From: Pomacea canaliculata
Taxonomy: Eukaryota > Mollusca > Gastropoda > Architaenioglossa > Ampullariidae
Direction of reading: 5' to 3'
Length of the DNA: 64,000 nt
NCBI RefSeq assembly: GCF_003073045.1
Contig: NC_037590.1
Location: 1,886,016 to 1,950,015 of the forward strand
Both the position numbers and the translations under genes were made by a program. The notes under the pieces were generated by a model. The model was not told the origin of the DNA. It ran no database searches and worked only from the letters and a program-made list of their open reading frames with translations. Shown in pieces: positions 31,091 through 43,200 of the stretch (position 1 is its first letter; the number at the start of each line of letters is the position of its first letter).

Positions 31091-33950
31091 AGAAGAAGTA
31101 CTCAGCTTCAGTAGTCTTCATGTAACAGGGTAAGCGCAGTGCTCTTCCCCCAATCTTTCCGCAAGAACAAATCACAACACTTTCGTAGGTTCTGGATCGT
31201 TTTACTCCAACGCCAGTTGATAGTGCTGGCTATGGCGAAACTCTACACAACACACTCGTGCTCTCAGTGAAATGTGCTCCCACCTGCGCTGTCTCCTCAC
31301 GTTCTGACCACTCGCCTCTTCACCAGACCTTCATGCTCCACCTCCCTCCAAACACACCCGCACACCTACACCCTGTCGCTAGTCGACCCCCTCTCGCTCT
31401 CCTTCGGTCACAGGGTTGTCACCCGGCCAGTAATTACCTCCCATCGCCAGCCTGTACCTGCCCTGTGTGCATGTGTATGCGTGCTATGTTCCATACTACT
31501 TTATTCACATAGAGGGGAACTGTTGCTGCCCATAAGTACTTAGCTTCAGCAGTCTTCTCCATTCAAGATTGAATTGTGTACCAGGAAAAGACGTTGAACT
31601 GTAAACCAACTGCAACTCTTTGGTCAGCATCTTCCAGTCCTTTAAAATATTACTCACACTTCATATTAAGTCCTGTATTAATGGTGCTGTTTAATGTGTT
31701 CTTATTTTTAACACCACTTGCTCTAACTTCGTGTATAAAACATTTGCTGATTTTATGCCATGGAATTTTTTATTTTAGAGGTGAAAAAAAATTAGTTTGC
31801 ATGTCCATGTCTTATAGTAGTGTAAGCATAATAAACATTATTTTTTGTTTTGACAAGAGTTTTTTCTTAATGGAATATTTTGCATTTAATTCATTTATGA
31901 CAGGCATATTGAGAAGCCGAGATCTGATTGATTGTAAAATCTTTTAAAAAACTAAATTTCTTGGAAAATGTTCGTGCTTTCATTGAGCTACTTCACTTTA
32001 TTGATATAATATGACTTGAACTATTTTCTATGGCTTTGTTGAAAAAGGTAACTGTCAAGACATTTTGGTCTTTTTTTTTTTATAATACCTGTTTGTATGT
32101 TCTGCATTTTCCATGACAGAATTATACCTGAAAATTTATCACATAACTTTTTTTCATCAGTATATACATAAAACTCAATGAGATTTACACATTCAAACTG
32201 TGCAGATTTTAAATGATGTCTTTTATGATTCATAAAACATTTATTTAAAAAATAGACTGACTTGCAGTCATGGATGCAATATCATCCAGGAGCATTTGTG
32301 GTCTGCTGTGCGTCAGTTTCTTCTCTACATTACCTTGAGGCAATGAAGACAGAACTGTCTTGGATGTCTGTAGCCACAAGCAATTTCCACTTAACACCAG
32401 TTAACTTAACACAAGCTGACAAAAAAAATAAAATTCTCTTGAAAGAATTAGTGCATGTTGGCTTATAATTACTCATCAGTCTGCCTTTGTTCACTTGCTA
32501 ATGAGTGTTAAGTTGTCCTGTGCTTCCAATAGTTATAGTGTTCTATTTACCTCATGTACCTGTGTTTACCTGTTGCACACACATCCAGCTAAAGATGCAA
32601 GTAGTTAAAATTACTCAAAGCTGACCAGGCTAATCTATAGAACAAAAGCTGGAAATGCATTGTCTATGTGTCCTTAGGGAATCGAAATCTAGCATGAAGA
32701 AGACAGTGCCTTAAGTGGAAGCTCATTACAAGTACAGGGAAAGTGTTGAAAAATCGCTTTGAATGCTTCAATGTGTCCAACACTGATACATTCTGATAAA
32801 ATTGTTTGAATTTTCAGATTTGTTATGGTTCTGGTTCTGTACCCCTGGCATAAATCACGAGTTGCCTGTTTTAAACACCCCAGTTTTTTCGTATAAATGG
32901 CAACTTCTTATGTGCTATATGCAAAAATTGTTGGAAATGCTTTAAGATAAAAAGTAGAGTGTAGTGAGACTTGAGTTGACTTCAGTGACAGTTTACAATC
33001 TTTGTGTTTTTAACAAACTTTTTCAAGAGTATTTCTTATTAATTTTTCTTTTTAGGGCTAGGTAAACAAAACTTTATGATAATGTAATCATGTTCATGAG
33101 AAAAGAGGAGTATCCTCACTTTAAGCATCATGTCGTTTGTCTTTGCAGTGAATTAGACTGTATGTCTTGCATTTTTTAATATTCTTTTGTTTAAGAAAAT
33201 CTAGGAACATATGTACTTTTTAAGAGTAAATTTTAAGCAAGACAAACTGTAGTTCACTGAATGAAATAGAAATTTTATGTTTTTTGTTATAAATCATTGA
33301 GATTTCAAAATTAATGTTTAAATTTTTTTGAAGAATGTGAAAAATCTACACAGTGAATTTTTCTGTGTAATATTTATTGACTGGGCAGTCCGTGTGAAAC
33401 ACATTAGGGCAGCATCCAATTCTACATTTCTTTCCCAACAGTCATTATTGAGCTGTTGTGATGAGTGCACATATTTGTAATTGAACTTAACAAATATCAA
33501 ATGCTGCAGGTGAATATTGAAAGTTTGTAATGTTTTGGGTGAACTTTGGAGACCTCCAGTGGAATGTTTTTTTAAATAATTCCCAAGATGGTTTTAAGTG
33601 ACTCTCATCCATGTTGGCATTCTAATATTCTACACTCCACATAGGCCATGCTCAACTGGCTGTGGACATGACATTTTGCCAGTTATGAAATTATATGTTG
33701 TTTCAGATGATGTTGCACTCTTCGTTTTCCTTATGAGAATATTTTTTATAATTACTTCTTTTAGGCAGGTTTGAAAACATTTTATTACTATCACTAGAAT
33801 TTTGTTTTCACTTTGTTAAAAAATAAAGGTGGCGGGAGTCATTTTATATTCTATTTAAAGTGTGTATATGTACACATGCAAGGACATAGGCATGTTTTTA
33901 GATGTGAACACTGACACACAAGCAAACAATGAACTTGTTTGTAATTAAAA
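31091..33950 (+). other. 3' UTR of caspase B and following DNA
   Basis: Non-coding; matches the caspase A 3' UTR in patches. Candidate poly(A) signal AATAAA at 33822-33827. Contains an insertion at about 31118-31495. Confidence 0.5.
31118..31495. mobile_element. Insertion of unknown class just after the caspase B stop codon
   Basis: GC- and C-richer than its surroundings and absent from caspase A. It lies between two copies of the local sequence: 'ttcacata…aagtactcagcttcagtagtcttc' before it and 'ttcacatagaggggaactg…aagtacttagcttcagcagtcttc' after it, about 50 bp each with an internal deletion in the first. No terminal repeats typical of a named family were identified. Confidence 0.5.
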
Positions 33951-36900
33951 TGCAATCTGCCCAGTCTCACTTCTTCCTATTCACAGACAACAGCAGTTAA
34001 CAGAAACCATCATCGACACAGATGCAGTGTCCCTTTACCAAACATATCAAAATATTTTTTTTATATCAAAAACAAAATAAAAAAGAACTCAAGTAGAGGC
34101 GACAGGCTCCTTTTATTTGAATTCAAATATAGTCTCATCATTCTTTTAGTACATGCCAGAGTAAATTAATATCATTTTGTAACAAATGGAGGTGAGACAA
34201 GTAGCAGCTTAGACACAGCCTGGGTTCTTGATTATGCTGCATATACGATTGGTAAAACCACACCAATCAATGCTGCAGAATTGAGAAAAAACTAGTTCTG
34301 TTTCAGCAGGACCTGAACGTGCAGTGGAAGATTCATAACTAGCTACTGTATACATGCTCTTCATCCACTCACTGAACTAGACCCCACTTTTTCTCTTGCT
34401 TTCACCAGCACTTCATACAACAGTTAAAGGTCTGTGTTTTGTGCTCTCTCGTTAGATGCTGTGTGGCACAGCCAGCCAGCCAGCCAGTGGAATGTGCAAC
34501 TGAGAAACACCATCAAAATTTCTCCATTCTCTAGCATGAAATTTCTCTCTCTCACACACACATGCACCCTTCTTTTGAAGTTTCATACAAATGGTATGAA
34601 AGGTAAATGTAAAAGATCACCTAAATTATGATGAATTATGTCTCAGAACCTTAAACCTGCATCATAATATAATCTAAGCAGGTAACAAGCAAGGACAGGG
34701 TTACCAGAAGAAAAGTGAGTGCTTCAAATTCCTTCCCACCATGAACAAGACAAAGCAAATGTGTACCATCAACAACAATAAAAGGAACAAAATGTGCAAC
34801 ATCTACAAATATACAAAAGGGTAGGAAAAAAATCTATAACCATTTTATGATCGCAAAAATACACAAATGTCCACCTGTTACAATCTATTCATCAAAGACA
34901 CAAGACTCCCACTAGCCTCATGATTGCTGCTGTACAAAATACATGCATTCACAACAAATTTTATTCAGTTGCCTCCATTTAGTCTATCAGGTACCTCAAT
35001 ACCAAGCATAAATATTTCTGGCAAACACATTCAGCAACAAGGACAGTCAACACTAAGCATGATGAAGGGAAAATATTTTTCTCATTTCAAGGGTTTTTTT
35101 TTTCAACACAAACTCACTGAATTAACCCAAATAATATCAATGGCTTAGATGCATATAAACTTTTCTTTTTTTTTGGGGGGGGGGGGAGAAAATCTTGTAT
35201 ACTAAAATGTATTCAAAATTAGCCCTGCCTGGTCAAACTGAACAGATCACCACACTGCCATGACAGAAACAGGTGAAACATGAAGTCTTGTTTATTGGAC
35301 AAAACCATGATGCACTTTCACTCAAGCCAACAAGTGACATTTCAAACAATCTTTTACATGAATATGGAATTGGGATTGTTCTCTTGAGGCCTACATTTTG
35401 CCTGATGCAGAATTATTGAGTGGCGATTTTTTACAGGGCTCAGAAGGGTTAAATAATTAGTTATGACCCAACCCCATGTCAGACCTAAAATAATGTGTTC
35501 AGTCATATTATGTCCAACATTACGCATTAGCTATTCATATAATAATGAGGAGGATTTCCAAAGATTTGCTCATAGCACTTGACGTAAATCATACACAGAC
35601 TAAATCATCAACGCACCCATGTTCTCATAACAGACACACTCACTTCTACAACATGCACTACTCGAATACAAAGTAAATTACAGACACACATTATGCATGC
35701 TCATGGTCAGGAGAGGGTCACAGTGAAGTAAGTCATTGTTCTGGAAAGATGTGTCTTAAGTTTAGACTTAAAGGTGGCAAGAGAATCGGAGTGACAAAGG
35801 CTAATGAGACTAAGTAGAAGACCTATTATATCCATATTCTTCAAAAAGAAAATATTTTTATGACAAACAAAATGAACTTGAATTTATATACCCCCTCCCA
35901 AAAATATTAATCTTTTACAGTGCAAATAGTGCATGTCTTGCATGTCTTTGCATGCTACTAAATTATCACTAATAGTAATGAAACATCACATTTACCCTTA
36001 GCCATACCATCTTTCTGATTACACTCAGAGGATTACATTTACAGCTACATCTTATTTGGCTGCCAAAGGTTTATTTCAATTAAGGACACAGCCTTCTTAA
36101 GTGAATGAATTCATTCCATGTATTTAACTTCGATGTCATAACATCTGACAAAAAAACACATTGGCACCAATGCTAAAGATCTGAAACATTATTAATACTC
36201 AACCTGAGCTAGCGTCAAAAATATAACCAAAAAATATTAACAAACAATTCTCATTCATCTTCCACGTTTTACAAGTAAGCTTTACATTTTCTTCCTTTTT
36301 TGTGAGGCCTTCCAAGTGAAATCTCATGGCTACACACCTGACAGAGTTCAAATCCTAAAAACAATCTGAATCACAACCATGATGGTGAAGTCCACTTGAG
36401 TTGTAATAACATGTTTGTTATGCTGTACAATCACAAAGGCTTTGGCTACATTAACAAACTGAAAACATGGACAATGGCAGCAGTGACAAAATATGGTCAG
36501 CAAATTCAAATTCTTGGCAAAGCAACACCTGACCCCCTGCACAAATCAAGAATATCCATCGATTTGTTCAAGGGCAAGATCAGTATTTGTTTCCCTAGCC
36601 TTCACCATTTTATCCTGATGGGTAGGGGTAGGGGGGTGGGAAATCCTTCAATTTTTAAATTTAAAATGGATACCCACAGAAGCACACCTCTAAACAGTCA
36701 AAACCTAGTCAACAGTGACATAAATGTTTGCATGACAAATTTGTTAAAGAGATCTTTTCACAACTAGCCAAGAGAGCTTCTATCACAGGTGAAAAATGTC
36801 AGTGGCAGACATACTAGTGGCCAGCTGACAAAGTGAACACCAAGTGAAATGCAACAGACTGACTTCCGCACAAGCATTATCAAGGCTTGGAATCAAACGA

Positions 36901-39900
36901 CAACAATCACAAGATAATGCATCACATGTTTACAATGTGCATCTCTGATCTTAAAAATTTTTTTTTTAACCATGCAAGAGCAGCAAGATAAATCTAAGAC
37001 TTTTCAAAATACTAAAGGCATTCTTAAAACCTTTTCTACAATGTATCGTAGGCAACTCTGCATGCCTTCTGCTACTTTGTAATCTATCCAGCGCACATCA
37101 ATCACAAATATTACATGTAGTAAGTTAATTCACTGCATTCTGAATTCTTCTCCAATGCTATTCAACACATCTACCCTATCAAACAACAGTTGTCGAGGAT
37201 AGAGAAGAAAACTATAGGATGTTAATTATAGAAATTAAGGATTTTCAAAAGGGCTGATTTGAGCAAAAGTACTTTTGAGAAAGAGGAAAAGATTGAAAAT
37301 TTACAAACACCATTAAAACTGCACAGCAGTAATTCTTAGCTAGGGGCCGATGCTCATGAGTTTCACTAGAACTATGATGCAAGATGTCTTATTACATTGT
37401 GCCCCATCAACAGCAATGGCTCTAGAACAGTTGAATGGAGCTATACATTCACAAACTGCTGAGCTGCATACATAAGTTTTATGCATGGATATACCAAGAT
37501 CAGAAAATTAAACTTTTTTCCCAGGGTAAATGAAATAAGAAAGGCTGCCGTAGTCTTCAACAGGACATGATCAGATGGTGGTATTATCTATGTGATTTGA
37601 TATTAAATTAGTTCATGTTATGATTGTCAAATTTGCATGATGATTTAGTGGACTAGTCTTTACATAAACAAAATCAGATATACATGTACGCACACACGAT
37701 TAAACAGATCATTTGATGAAAATGAACTATATTATGACAAGTCTAAATAAGAGTGAAATCAAAGAATTGTTTCATATTATGAAGCCAGAAACATTATGCA
37801 TGTTATTTTCCTGGGCCATTTTGTTTATAAACCTGAGGTTACACAAATTCTCTTTCCCAGCTGGTGACAGGATATTGCTGAAGCCTTGGCAGTTCAACAT
37901 CCAAGTTATGTAAAGCTAGCTTAAACTTCGACTACTTGTTTCACTTTTCAGGAGGCAGCAGTTATGTTCATATAAAGCTTGTTTTCATAAGACTGAAGCA
38001 GTGTTGCTTTTGAATAGTCTATATGTATTTTTCTGAAAATAAAGACCAAGTTCTCATGGTTTTCTCATTAGGAATAACTGTGGAAAGTCCTCCCCTATTA
38101 CTGCTCCAACTTCTTAAAGTCACTCGCGAGTTTCTAAAAGTCGGTGCTTCTCATTGCCACGACCAGAAGACTATAGATGCAAGGAAGAACATGAATTTTT
38201 TTCTGTCTTCAGTAGGATGTGCTCAATTTTTGCCCTATGGCAGGAATCTATCCAATACTGTATGTCTGAGTTAATACAAAACCCTACAAGTAAACCTTAA
38301 TCAACAACCAAAAGTATTGGTATTTTAACCCCACTCCAATCAATAAACACACAACAAAAAGATGACAAAGAAGTTAAACTTTTTACAGGCTACCTAATAA
38401 TCATGGGACCGCAGATTTACAATGCATTAATTTTTGTGCCATGTGTGAATATGGCTGATGATTTGATCACTGGCTTGCTACACTTCATATTCAAATCTGT
38501 CCAAATGTAGTTGCTTGTTTTTGTTTCATGTTAGTTTGCCATGTAATTCTCATGCATTGTTCAGAAGTACATTAAATACCTGCATGCATGTACTTCAACT
38601 TTCTGGCTGTCAAAGCAATTAACAACATACAAAAGCCTTCAGATGCAACATCAACACCAATTTCCAGTATCCTGAAAATATTTCGACATCCACCAGTTCT
38701 GGGATATGCTACCAGCTTATGTGCTTTTACCATTTAAAAAAAACAAAACCGAGCAAACCAGCAATACTTTTTTTTCTAGTTTATGCATGTGAAACAGTTT
38801 ATGTCCAAACTTCTTAGTCTTAAGACCAGAAGCCTGTCATGATAGGAGACAAATATTGCACCAACCATTCACAACAGCCCTCAGTATTGAAATTTAAATT
38901 GAAATTTATAGGCAGCGTGATGTCCTTGGTGCAAGTGGTGCAGCATTTCATATCCCAGTTCCTTCTTGAAACATGGTTACATTTTTGTAGGCCAGTGTTG
39001 CAAACTTTCTCCTTGGTATCTTGGAGAGGAAAAAAAAAAAGAGGCCGAGCCTGGACAGAATGTTGCCGTGTGTCATGCAGCAGATAAGAATTTTCAAAAT
39101 GTTACTACAAAAATACTGCATAGCCAAATATCCAAACTTTCAAGTTATTTCATGGTGTGACACAAGATTAAAGAGTGTCACTGATAAAATGTTTCTTGGC
39201 ACATTTGTGAAAATGTTCTTTAAAAAAAAAAAATTATTACAGATGGGAATGGAACCCAATGGAAGCAACCAACTGATAAGGTAGATGATAGTAATATAAA
39301 ATATGACAGTCTTCATATTTTTAACTTTTTGGGAATAAACAGAATAAAGCATACACATGTATACATGTACACATCCATATCCACATCAAACCTCCCAAAA
39401 TCCACACACTACAAACTAAGTAGGGCTCCACATCCATCGACACTTCATTTGGCAGAAACCAACTTGTTCCTCTTCATACAGTCATGACCAGCACTGCTGA
39501 ACACTTGAAAAGATCAACATTGCAGAATCTTATCTTCTCCTGTGCTTCCAAACACATGCCTATCTTCACTTTTACCAGACTGCCATGTGGTTCGAAAACT
39601 AATGCCAATAGCCTGTCATGTTATTGGTCATTTACACTTATATATATATATACTCAGTGGCATGGTGTTTGGTAGCGATGCTGATGTACAACTCCTAAGT
39701 TGTAAGAAATAGTTATGACACTTTGATGACATCAGTGACACATGAAGGACTGAATGTCAAGTTGGCACACTCTCTTGCTGAACTCTAGTCAGTTTTGCTT
39801 TCATCCTCTAGGCCTGTCCAATTTTTACATCTATTTAATCTGGTAATAAACTTTCAGGTAACTGGTCAAGTATTCTTTCTCTACTCTCATTGCACCATAT

Positions 39901-40189
39901 GATATGCACACTATTTCACTAAGAATGTGACAATACCTGTCCAAAACCTGTTTCTCATCCTCTTTCAATTTGTTTCGCCTATTAGCACTTTCAGTTTTAC
40001 TTTCTACTTTGACGATATGGGGAACACAAAGTGACTTTCCATAGTCACCAAATATTCACAACCTAAAATGCCTTGTCCATCAAGACTGCTGCAAGAATCC
40101 CTTCTGATGGGTAGACATTAAGTTTGAGGGAATATAGAAGTCAGAAATGCAGCAAAATCACCAGTAATAGCAAAGCACCGACAGATTCT
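33951..40189 (-). other. Probable long 3' UTR of RASSF and convergent intergenic DNA
   Basis: Six kb without a credible coding exon on either strand. On the minus strand an AATAAA (34112-34117 on +) is followed by a T/GT-rich stretch and could be the distal poly(A) site; nearer hexamers (e.g. about 36070) are alternatives. A G homopolymer sits at about 35175-35187. Confidence 0.4.
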
Positions 40190-40253
40190 TCAGGCAGTTG
40201 AAGCTGTGTGTTTCTCCATTAACTTGAGAACTCTCTTCCTGTAGCGTTTGTAT
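40190..40253 (-). CDS. Rassf: RASSF last coding exon, SARAH end
   Basis: Encodes [20 protein letters not shown] and then TGA; completes the basic SARAH helix. Phase fits the donor at 40509. Confidence 0.92.
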
Positions 40254-43200
40254 CTGGAAATAAATTTTGTCAAAGAATGTATTATTTCGAAATGTGTAAA
40301 TCTAGGTGGTGAGTATTTGTTTGCAATGTATGTATAACAAATAACAAAACAGAAAAGCAATCTGCCATAAAAGCACTAATGCAGATAAAGAGGGAAACAT
40401 CAAAATATTTTCTTCTTTCTGCTACAGCATATGTAAACAGAATTTAATGTGATATTTCTAATGCCAAAACTAATCCTGTAAAGTGGCCTCATAGCCACTG
40501 TTACTCACTTTTCTTTTACTCGGCGAACTTCAGATTCTTCATCATTCTCAAACTTCTTCAAAAGGCCTGTTAATACAGCCACTGGAAGAATCATCAATTG
40601 CTCTACCTGCAAATTTAAGTGCAAATTCACCCTCACAGGAAGTAAGTACAGATGAAATCATATTTATGTATCTTAACTGTCAACTCCAGATTTCGTGGCA
40701 GGAGTTGGAAAAACCAATTATCATGGATTCTGTAATTCTCAAACTCTGTTATATGTTTTATTAAGCAAGTAAAATTCCTTTGTTATGCAACCTTCCATAT
40801 TTTGGGGGAAGTGGGAGGGAATTACAGTCTATATTTCCTATCATGCCCCCCATTATCTTGCTAGCTGCATCTCTCACTCCAATAATGGCATAACAAATAT
40901 CCCCTAACAGAAACATTTTGTCCCCATTACTGCCTGAACTAACCCACCAATTTTTGTTGCCAACTGCAGCTTCCACATTCTAATTACCTTTCACTGTAAA
41001 TAGAGCACAGGTTGGAAAATATGGGACAGGTTAAGACACACACTTTCTGTTGGTTCAATGGAAGTTGTTTTTATTTGCAATTTGAGCACAACAAATATTT
41101 ATCACAACAATAATTCTTCAAATACCAAAAATAAAAAAAATAAATAAAGTGCAGGTGTTCACAGCTACAACTAAAATAGCTACTGCCTCTAGTAAACTAC
41201 AAAAAAATAAAAAAAAAAAAAACCTTCAAATCCAAGAGTCTTCTGCAATGCATATCATCACACATATAGGTAAAGACATATAGGAAACAGAATTTTAAAA
41301 TCTTAGTCTCAGGGGAAGTATTTGGTAATTCAACTGCTATTATCACAAGTCAGTAAGCAAACAAAACCTCTTCTGGCAAGGCCTCCTCCTCCTCTTCCTC
41401 TGCAATGGGCAACTGAATGATAGGGTCAGAGGGTGTGACAGCCAGGTCCAGCTGACGCTCCTTCAGAAAAATCTTTGTGCCCTGATCCTCAACGCTAAGC
41501 TCCAGGACCTCCAGCAGTGGTCGATCCTCATCCTCTAGTATATGTTCATCTGTTAAAAACAGCACCACCATACAGCAAAAAAAAACAACAAAAAAACAGC
41601 ACGAGCAAAAGGAAGTGCAAGAGAGCACTCCTGTTATAACTTCAAGGTTAATTTGTTGCTTCAATAAAAAAGATGTGCTAACATTATAATACATTCTTGA
41701 TTGTAGAAGATCAGAGCACAAGACAGCTCAAATAAAGCCTGATTCCCAAACTACAGTAAAAAATATACAACTGAAGTCTTTACTTTGTTATTATGGGAAT
41801 CTTTGCAACACTCCCAACAAGAGATGTTTTTTCACCCGAAATACAGGCATCCCAAAATGTCTGTGTGCCATTTTAGATTAACTTTTGAGATTTGTGTAGG
41901 GAATTTCAGACAATTTTTTTTTAAAATCATGATTATTTCAATTGACAGAAACTGATAATAAAATCATCTTCACCATTTTAATTTCAATATTCACTGTAAA
42001 TACTGTGACATTCATATATTTTAAAAAATTGAAATGCATACTTTGCATGCTAAAGTGCCTATCTTGTACATCACTTATACCTCAATACAGTCTAAGAGGA
42101 AATAAAACAATTATTCATGGAATCTGTTCCCACAATATAGCCTAGTGACCAAGATTAGCCACTGCATGTCCACTGATATTCTCAAAGGTGTTACAAAGTA
42201 CTTTCAGAATAATTGCATGCTTCTATGACTTACCATTATCTGTCACCAAACAAAGGGTGTATTCTGAAGGACTGTTTTCAACCTATAGCAAAATTTTAAT
42301 TTAAAATATTATCAAATTTAACAATTTAAAAAAAAAAAAAGAAAAGCTAAAAATAGTATGATTATTAATTTGTACTTAACAGTTTAAACTCAAAATATCT
42401 ATTTTCACAATTTGTAAAATGCAATCCACAAACTGCATTTGTTTTACTTCTTACTTAGAAACTGTGCTAGCATATATTTTTGACCACACACTTAATATCT
42501 AGTCTTTTACACTGAAAATATATGATGTTAACCTGTAATGAGATGCAAGTCAATATCTTTCATAAAAACTGATGTACCAAATGAAATCCATATTTGTGTA
42601 GAAAATGGGATAAACTGTGTCATTGTCAGCAAGCATTTTGGCAATAACTTTCCAGGTCATAAACCTGAACATTCAGAAAAGTAGGTAAGAAACAGTTTAC
42701 CTTGAATTTTTCTAGGAGTGTTTGTATAACAACTGGGGAAGTCATAGTACTGTCCACCATGACACTAGTGCAGCTACCAAGAACTGGAGTGAACACACTT
42801 GTCTGAAAGGTAATAAAACATGTAATAAGAACAATTTCATAAAATTCAGTTCACTTTATAGTATTATAGTATTAAGTACACTTTACCCATTTGTCCATTA
42901 ATTTCTTGCACATTTATATCTGTATCTTCACATTTCAATTTTTACCAAGGAATTTGGAGTGAAGAAGATATCTGAAATATACAGCTTATATATAAATGTG
43001 TCACAAACATCTTCACTACGAACTAACTAAATAATTCACTCCCTGATTTTTATTTTAATTATTTGTGTTCTATTTATCCTCCTGCATATTTAATGTTACA
43101 GACTTAAATACAGATTTTTTTAGTCATGAACTGCCAGACACTCCCATGTATGCAGTTACAAAGCCAGAAGAAACTTACGTCAAAGTTGAAAATATGCCCA

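Noticed and set aside
31118-31495. Solo LTR
   Set aside because: The left edge could read TGTAAC, but no matching CA end or short target duplication was found, so no LTR family is claimed.
31258-31543. Two overlapping + strand ORFs after caspase B
   Set aside because: They lie within the C-rich insertion, with Pro/Thr/His-biased composition and no motif.
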